Below, piece by piece: positions 60,236 to 64,000 of a DNA stretch of 64,000 bases. Made by a program: the position numbers and the translations under genes. The notes under the pieces are model-generated. The model ran no database searches, was not told the origin of the DNA, and saw nothing but the letters and a program-made list of their open reading frames with translations. Source of the DNA: Streptosporangiaceae bacterium (GTDB lineage: Bacteria > Actinomycetota > Actinomycetes > Streptosporangiales > Streptosporangiaceae); contig JAFAZE010000166.1 of assembly GCA_019239975.1 (NCBI GenBank), positions 23,560 to 87,559 of the forward strand, in the 5' to 3' direction. The stretch's first letter is position 1; each line of letters opens with the position of its first letter.

Positions 60236-61372
60236 TCAGTCCAGACGGCGCCGCGCCCTTCGGCTCACGGGTTTGTTTCCCCGCTCGCCTCCGGGCCCCA
60301 CCGGGCCCGCGGGTGAGCCGCGGCCGTTGCGCCGCCGCGTCTCGCCGGGCGCCCACAGGTAGTACCCGACGGGGAACAGGCGCACGTGCAGGCGCTCGTC
60401 GATCAGCCCCCACAGGCCGCGCCGCGCGAACAGCGCCACGGCGATCGCCACCAGCCCCAGGATGATCAGGTACCAGGCGTTGTAGGACTGCAGCGTCTGC
60501 TGAAGGACCATGTACACGATCGTGCCGAGGATGGGCCCCTCGATCGTGCCGAGCCCGCCGATGATCACCGCGAACGCCATCTCCGCGGTCCACTGCACGC
60601 TGAACACGCCGCCGGCGCCACCGGGCTGCACCTGGAGCTGGTCGATGGCCAGGATGCCTCCGGCGGCGCCGCACCCGACCGCGGCCACGACGAAGACCAG
60701 CATCCGCGCCAGCCCGACCCGCGCGCCCGAGCTCCGCGCGGCGATCTCGTCGTCGCGGATGGCGGTCAGCACCAGGCCGAGCCTGCTGCGGAGCAGCAGG
60801 TACACCGCTGCCATCGCCAGCACGGCCACGGCGAGCGCCGCCCAGTACGTGTCGGCGGCGAGCAGCACCGGGTCGAACCCGGAGAAGCCGGGCAGCGGCA
60901 TCCCCGTGCCGCCGCCGATCGAGGGGAACCGCTCGATGAACAGCATGATGGTCGACGCGAGAACCCAGGTGGCGATCGCGAAGTACCCGCTGCGCAGCCT
61001 GGAGATGAGCCACCACAGCGGCACGGCGGCGACGCCCGCCCCGATCGCCGCGATGGGCAGCGCGGTGAACGGCGACAGCCCGTGCATCGCGGGGATCAGC
61101 ACGAAGTAGGCGCCGAGCCCCAGGAACGCCTGCTGGCCCACCGACACCAGGCCGGCGTACCCGGCGAGCAGGTTCCACATGCTCGCCAGCGTCAGCACGA
61201 TGAGCCCCTGGACCATGATCGCGGTGGTGCCGGAGTACACGATGTACGGGAACAGCGCGAGCACCACGACGACCGCCAGCGCGCCGAGCCCCGTCCAGGC
61301 GACGTTTCTCCGCGACCGGGTTACCCGGTATTTTTCAGCCGAACGAGCGGTGGTTTCCGCGACGGCGCTCAT
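60236..61372 (-). CDS. livM: branched-chain amino-acid type ABC transporter permease (LivM)
   Basis: The 378-residue permease has about ten hydrophobic helices, GLVSVGQQAFLGLGAYF, the EAA-like loop (AIRDDEIAARSSGARVGLARMLVFVVAAVGCGAAGG) and GGLGTIEGPILGTIVYMVLQQTL. ATG 61372 overlaps the livH stop (ATGA). The first residues (AVAETTARSAEKYR) are encoded by a dispersed-motif copy. The last ~35 residues are Arg/Gly/Pro-rich and run into the repeat GTTTCCCCGCTCGCCTCC (also at ~60155 and 38.73 kb). Confidence 0.92.
   Translation of the reverse strand: MSAVAETTARSAEKYRVTRSRRNVAWTGLGALAVVVVLALFPYIVYSGTTAIMVQGLIVLTLASMWNLLAGYAGLVSVGQQAFLGLGAYFVLIPAMHGLSPFTALPIAAIGAGVAAVPLWWLISRLRSGYFAIATWVLASTIMLFIERFPSIGGGTGMPLPGFSGFDPVLLAADTYWAALAVAVLAMAAVYLLLRSRLGLVLTAIRDDEIAARSSGARVGLARMLVFVVAAVGCGAAGGILAIDQLQVQPGGAGGVFSVQWTAEMAFAVIIGGLGTIEGPILGTIVYMVLQQTLQSYNAWYLIILGLVAIAVALFARRGLWGLIDERLHVRLFPVGYYLWAPGETRRRNGRGSPAGPVGPGGERGNKPVSRRARRRLD
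61333..61358 (+). repeat. CCRAACGNGCGGTGG dispersed motif, copy in livM 5' end
   Basis: CAGCCGAACGAGCGGTGG lies at 61337-61354, within the first codons of livM. It is the only copy near a start codon. Confidence 0.65.
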
Positions 61373-62244
61373 GACTGCGACCTCCGCGCGGTAAGGCCCT
61401 GTGGCCGGAGCACCAGGACGGCGAGGAAGACAACGTATCCCGCCAGCACCTCGTAGGAGATGTTGATCTGCGCGCCGATCTGCTGGGCCACGCCGAGCAC
61501 GATGCCGCCCAGCAGGGTGCCCCACAGCGACCCGAGCCCGCCGATCACCACCGCGGCGAACGCGAACAGCAGGATCGTGTCGGTGCCGGTCGTCGGCTGG
61601 ATGACGGTGGTCATGCCGTAGGCCACGCCGGCCAGCGCGACGGTGCCGAAGGCCACCGCCGCCGCGATCCCGAACACGTGCCGGTAGTCGGCGCCGGAAA
61701 GCTGGGCCGCTTCCCTGTCGTCGGCGACCGCGCGTATCAGGCGCCCGTACTTGGAGGCGGACAGGAAGTACTGCAGGCTGAGCAGCACGACCAGGGCGAG
61801 CGCGAAGACGACCACGAGCAGCCAGCCGATCTGGATCTGCGAGCCGATCTTGAACGAGCTGCTGACCAGCGAGGATCCCACGCCGATGCCACGGGTGTTG
61901 GCCGTGAAGAACTGCAGCAGCCCGTTCTCGATCACGATCGACAGGCCGAACGTCACGATCAGCGTGGTGAGCTCGCCGCGGCTGAGCGCCGTCTGGAGCA
62001 TCGTCCGCTGCAGCGCGTAGCCGAGCGCCGCCATGATGACCACCACCACGGGGACGGACCACAGGAACGGCATGTGGGTGGAGGCGATGATGCCGACGCC
62101 GATGTAGCCGGCCACCACCGCGAGGTCGCCGTGCGCCAGGTTGACGACCTTCATGACGCCGAACATCAGCGACAGCCCGCAGGCGAACAGCGCGTAGAGA
62201 CCGCCGGTCAGGATGCCCTGAATGATCGCGTTGACCCATGCCAT
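61369..62244 (-). CDS. livH: branched-chain amino-acid type ABC transporter permease (LivH)
   Basis: The 291-residue permease has GILTGGLYALFACGLSLMFGVMKVVNLAHGD at the N-terminus, the cytoplasmic loop IRAVADDREAAQLSGADYRHVFGIA and GGLGSLWGTLLGGIVLGVAQQIGAQI. Its ATG overlaps the livF stop by one base (TAATG). It pairs with LivM to form the membrane channel. Confidence 0.95.
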   Translation of the reverse strand: MAWVNAIIQGILTGGLYALFACGLSLMFGVMKVVNLAHGDLAVVAGYIGVGIIASTHMPFLWSVPVVVVIMAALGYALQRTMLQTALSRGELTTLIVTFGLSIVIENGLLQFFTANTRGIGVGSSLVSSSFKIGSQIQIGWLLVVVFALALVVLLSLQYFLSASKYGRLIRAVADDREAAQLSGADYRHVFGIAAAVAFGTVALAGVAYGMTTVIQPTTGTDTILLFAFAAVVIGGLGSLWGTLLGGIVLGVAQQIGAQINISYEVLAGYVVFLAVLVLRPQGLTARRSQS

Positions 62245-63050
62245 TACGGTTCGCTCCCCTCGCCGGGGTGCCCGGGCTGCCCGGGGTGCCCGGGGTGCCC
62301 GCCCTGCCCGGCCGCCGCCCCGGCCATGCCGAAGTAGGCGGCCTCGACCTGCTCGGCGGTGACATCGGACGGCCGCCCCTCCAGCGTTGTACGGCCCTCG
62401 AGGAGGCACTGCAGGTGGGTCGCGACCCGGAGCGCCTGGGTCACGTCCTGCTCGACGAGCAGGACGGTCACGCCGGACTCCAGGATCTGCGGCAGCATCC
62501 CGTAGATGCGCTGGACGACGACCGGCGCCAGGCCGAGCGACAGCTCGTCGAGCAGCAGCACGCGGGGATTCGCCACCAGCGCCCGGCCGATCGCGGTCGC
62601 CTGCTGCTCGCCGCCGGACATCTGCGCGGCCCGCTGGTTGCGGCGGTCCTTCATCCAGGTGAACAGCTCGTACACGCGCTCGATGGTCCACGGGCCCTCA
62701 CGGGCGAAGGTCGCCCCGACCTTCAGGTTCTCCTCCAGCGTCAGCGACGGGAAGAGACGCCGCCCCTCCGGGACCATGGCGATGCCCGCGGTGGCCCGCC
62801 GTTCCGGGCGCAGGCCGGTGACGTCCTCGCCGTCGTAGAGGATCGCCCCGGCGGCCGGGTGGTGCAGGCCCGCGATCGTGCGCAGCAGCGTGGACTTGCC
62901 CGCGCCGTTCGCCCCGATGATCGCGTACACCTCGCCCGGGTAGACACGGAACGACACGTTGCTGAGCGCGCGGAGCTGGCCGTGGTGCACGGTGAGGTCG
63001 CGGACCTCGAGCACCGCCGTCCCGTTCTCCGGACGCGTGGCGTTGCTCAC
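62244..63050 (-). CDS. livF: branched-chain amino-acid type ABC transporter ATP-binding protein (LivF)
   Basis: The 268-residue ATPase has Walker A GANGAGKSTLLRTIAGL, GIAMVPEGRRLFPSLTLEENL (the LivF hallmark), signature MSGGEQQATAIGRAL and Walker B VLLLDELSLGLAP. The last ~25 residues are a Gly/His/Pro repeat (GGHPGHPGQPGHPGEG) from an in-frame short repeat. The GTG start overlaps the livG stop (GTGA), and GGAGCACCTC precedes it. Confidence 0.96.
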   Translation of the reverse strand: MSNATRPENGTAVLEVRDLTVHHGQLRALSNVSFRVYPGEVYAIIGANGAGKSTLLRTIAGLHHPAAGAILYDGEDVTGLRPERRATAGIAMVPEGRRLFPSLTLEENLKVGATFAREGPWTIERVYELFTWMKDRRNQRAAQMSGGEQQATAIGRALVANPRVLLLDELSLGLAPVVVQRIYGMLPQILESGVTVLLVEQDVTQALRVATHLQCLLEGRTTLEGRPSDVTAEQVEAAYFGMAGAAAGQGGHPGHPGQPGHPGEGSEP

Positions 63051-63853
63051 GAGGTGCTCCGTTCCGGGTCCGGTTCCCGGCCCGGCTGGCCGCTTGGCTC
63101 CTGTTCCAGCGCCGCCTCGACGACCGACGCGGTGACCTCGCTGCCCAGGTAGACCTCGCGCACCTTCGGGTTGGCCAGCACCCCGGCCGGGTCGCCGTCG
63201 CCGACGAACTGGCCGCCTGACAGGCAGATCAGCCGGGTCACCAGGGCGGTGAGGGCGCGGACGACGTGCTCGATCCAGATGACGGCGGTGCCCTCGGCGT
63301 TGATGCCGCGGACGATCTCGACGAGCACCGTGACCTCCGGGTCGGTGAGCCCGCCCGCCACCTCGTCGAGCAGCAGCAGCGCCGGCCGCGTCGCGACGGC
63401 GCGGGCGATCTCCAGGCGCTTGCGCTGGAGCAGGCCGAGCCGGGCCGCGGCCACGTTCGCCTCGCCGCCCAGCCCGGTGCGCTCCAGCGCCTCGGCGGCG
63501 GCCGCGTAGCTGGCGCGCCGCCGCAGCCCGCCGCCCTGCTGCGCGGCGACCAGCACGTTCTCGAACACCGTCATGTCAGCGAACGGCCGCGGTACCTGGT
63601 AGGTCCGGCCGATGCCGAGCCTGCACCGGGAGGCCGCGTCCAGCCTGGTGACCGTCCGCCCGCTGAAGCGGATCTCCCCGGCGCCCGGGGCCAGGTCGCC
63701 GGAGATGAGGCCGAACAGGCTGGTCTTGCCGGCGCCGTTCGGCCCCACGATCCCGACCGTGTCCCCGGCGCCGACCGAGAACGACAGGTTCTCGGCGATG
63801 ACGACCCGGCCGAACCGTTTCGTCACGCCGTCGAGTTCAAGCAGTGCAGTCAT
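63047..63853 (-). CDS. livG: branched-chain amino-acid type ABC transporter ATP-binding protein (LivG)
   Basis: The 268-residue ATPase has Walker A GPNGAGKTSLFGLISGDL, GIGRTYQVPRPFADMTVFENVLVAA (the LivG hallmark) and Walker B LLLLDEVAGGLTDPEV. The ABC signature is atypical: LGLLQRKRLEIARAV in place of LSYGQQRRLEIARAL. The extra ~20 C-terminal residues are Glu/Pro/Arg-rich. It follows the binding-protein gene closely. Substrate may be a branched-chain amino acid, an amide, urea or an aromatic compound; it is not determined here. Confidence 0.94.
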   Translation of the reverse strand: MTALLELDGVTKRFGRVVIAENLSFSVGAGDTVGIVGPNGAGKTSLFGLISGDLAPGAGEIRFSGRTVTRLDAASRCRLGIGRTYQVPRPFADMTVFENVLVAAQQGGGLRRRASYAAAAEALERTGLGGEANVAAARLGLLQRKRLEIARAVATRPALLLLDEVAGGLTDPEVTVLVEIVRGINAEGTAVIWIEHVVRALTALVTRLICLSGGQFVGDGDPAGVLANPKVREVYLGSEVTASVVEAALEQEPSGQPGREPDPERSTS

Positions 63854-63857
63854 CCGG

Positions 63858-64000
63858 TCACTTGTTGGTTGGCAGCAGGTCGCCGGTGATGGCCGCGTGT
63901 GGCTGCAGGGTGTTGTCGACGACCTTGGCCTCCAGCGGGTACTTGGTGCCCTTTTGCCACTGGATGCCGACCGGCGGGGTGATCACCACGCCGGGCGCGG
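63858..64000 (-). CDS. ABC transporter substrate-binding protein, 3' end only
   Basis: Reading from the window edge, the frame gives VVITPPVGIQWQKGTKYPLE, then a segment rich in Val and Asp, ending GDLLPTNK with TGA at 63860-63858. The pattern ITPPVxxQWxxGxxYP is common at the C-terminus of Leu/Ile/Val-type periplasmic-binding (Peripla_BP) lipoproteins. It is the first visible gene of the liv operon; most of it lies outside the window. Confidence 0.8.
   Translation of the reverse strand, partial: APGVVITPPVGIQWQKGTKYPLEAKVVDNTLQPHAAITGDLLPTNK

Overview
The window is chromosomal DNA from a high-GC, Gram-positive actinobacterium. The evidence is strong G/C third-position codon bias with long antisense shadow frames, frequent GTG/TTG starts, an Rpf-type resuscitation transglycosylase, an F420 biosynthesis enzyme (CofC/FbiD), a 13E12/DUF222 HNH protein and the conserved actinobacterial order rpmB/recG-rsmD-coaD-yceD-rpmF-rnc-mutM-acyP-smc-ftsY-glnK-glnD-ffh. 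The gene set would fit a Streptosporangiales-like lineage, but this cannot be settled from sequence reading alone.

Layout. 1-12 kb is accessory: a partial DUF849/BKACE enzyme, tRNA-Glu(CTC), an HNH protein, a secreted unknown, a luciferase-like flavoprotein, an orphan CoxL-type molybdenum hydroxylase, GlgX and a secreted glycosyl hydrolase. 12-21 kb holds metG, a MarC-like membrane protein, a DAHP synthase with an aromatic-codon leader and a long hairpin, a convergent TrpB2, pseudouridine glycosidase plus a PfkB kinase, and an Rpf/LysM protein. 21-24.5 kb is the pntA1-pntA2-pntB transhydrogenase operon. 24.8-28.3 kb is an IclR/NdgR-like regulator divergent from leuCD, then hup. 28.3-33.7 kb carries ddl, a trans-sulfuration-type PLP enzyme, gpsA-plsC, cofC and a stand-alone Lrp ligand-binding domain. 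33.8-51.9 kb is the information-processing and nitrogen-control core: thiL, rpmB, recG, rsmD, coaD, yceD, rpmF, rnc, mutM, acyP, a small coiled-coil protein, smc, ftsY, glnK and glnD.

Between glnD and ffh, two genes interrupt the core order. One encodes an EACC1-like small protein. The other encodes a 1446-residue protein that starts with a caspase-like peptidase (His/Cys dyad), continues with an EF-hand-like loop and ends with four FtsK/EccC-like P-loop ATPase modules. This is the best candidate in the window for an unusual conflict or programmed-death system. The last 5.4 kb is an ATP-dependent DNA ligase and a branched-chain amino-acid type ABC transporter (livM, livH, livF, livG and the tail of the binding protein).

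Two genome-wide habits show through. First, several housekeeping proteins (MutM, RecG, SMC, PntA2, the PfkB kinase) contain in-frame minisatellite-encoded low-complexity inserts. Second, at least three families of short interspersed repeats sit at gene ends and in intergenic DNA: a CCRAACGNGCGGTGG motif, a quasi-palindrome with a TATA-like centre, and a GGGGCC...GGCCCC dyad. Some appear to have displaced stop codons (aroG) or supplied terminal codons. The usual amtB slot between ftsY and glnK is empty and is filled by a tandem hairpin repeat.
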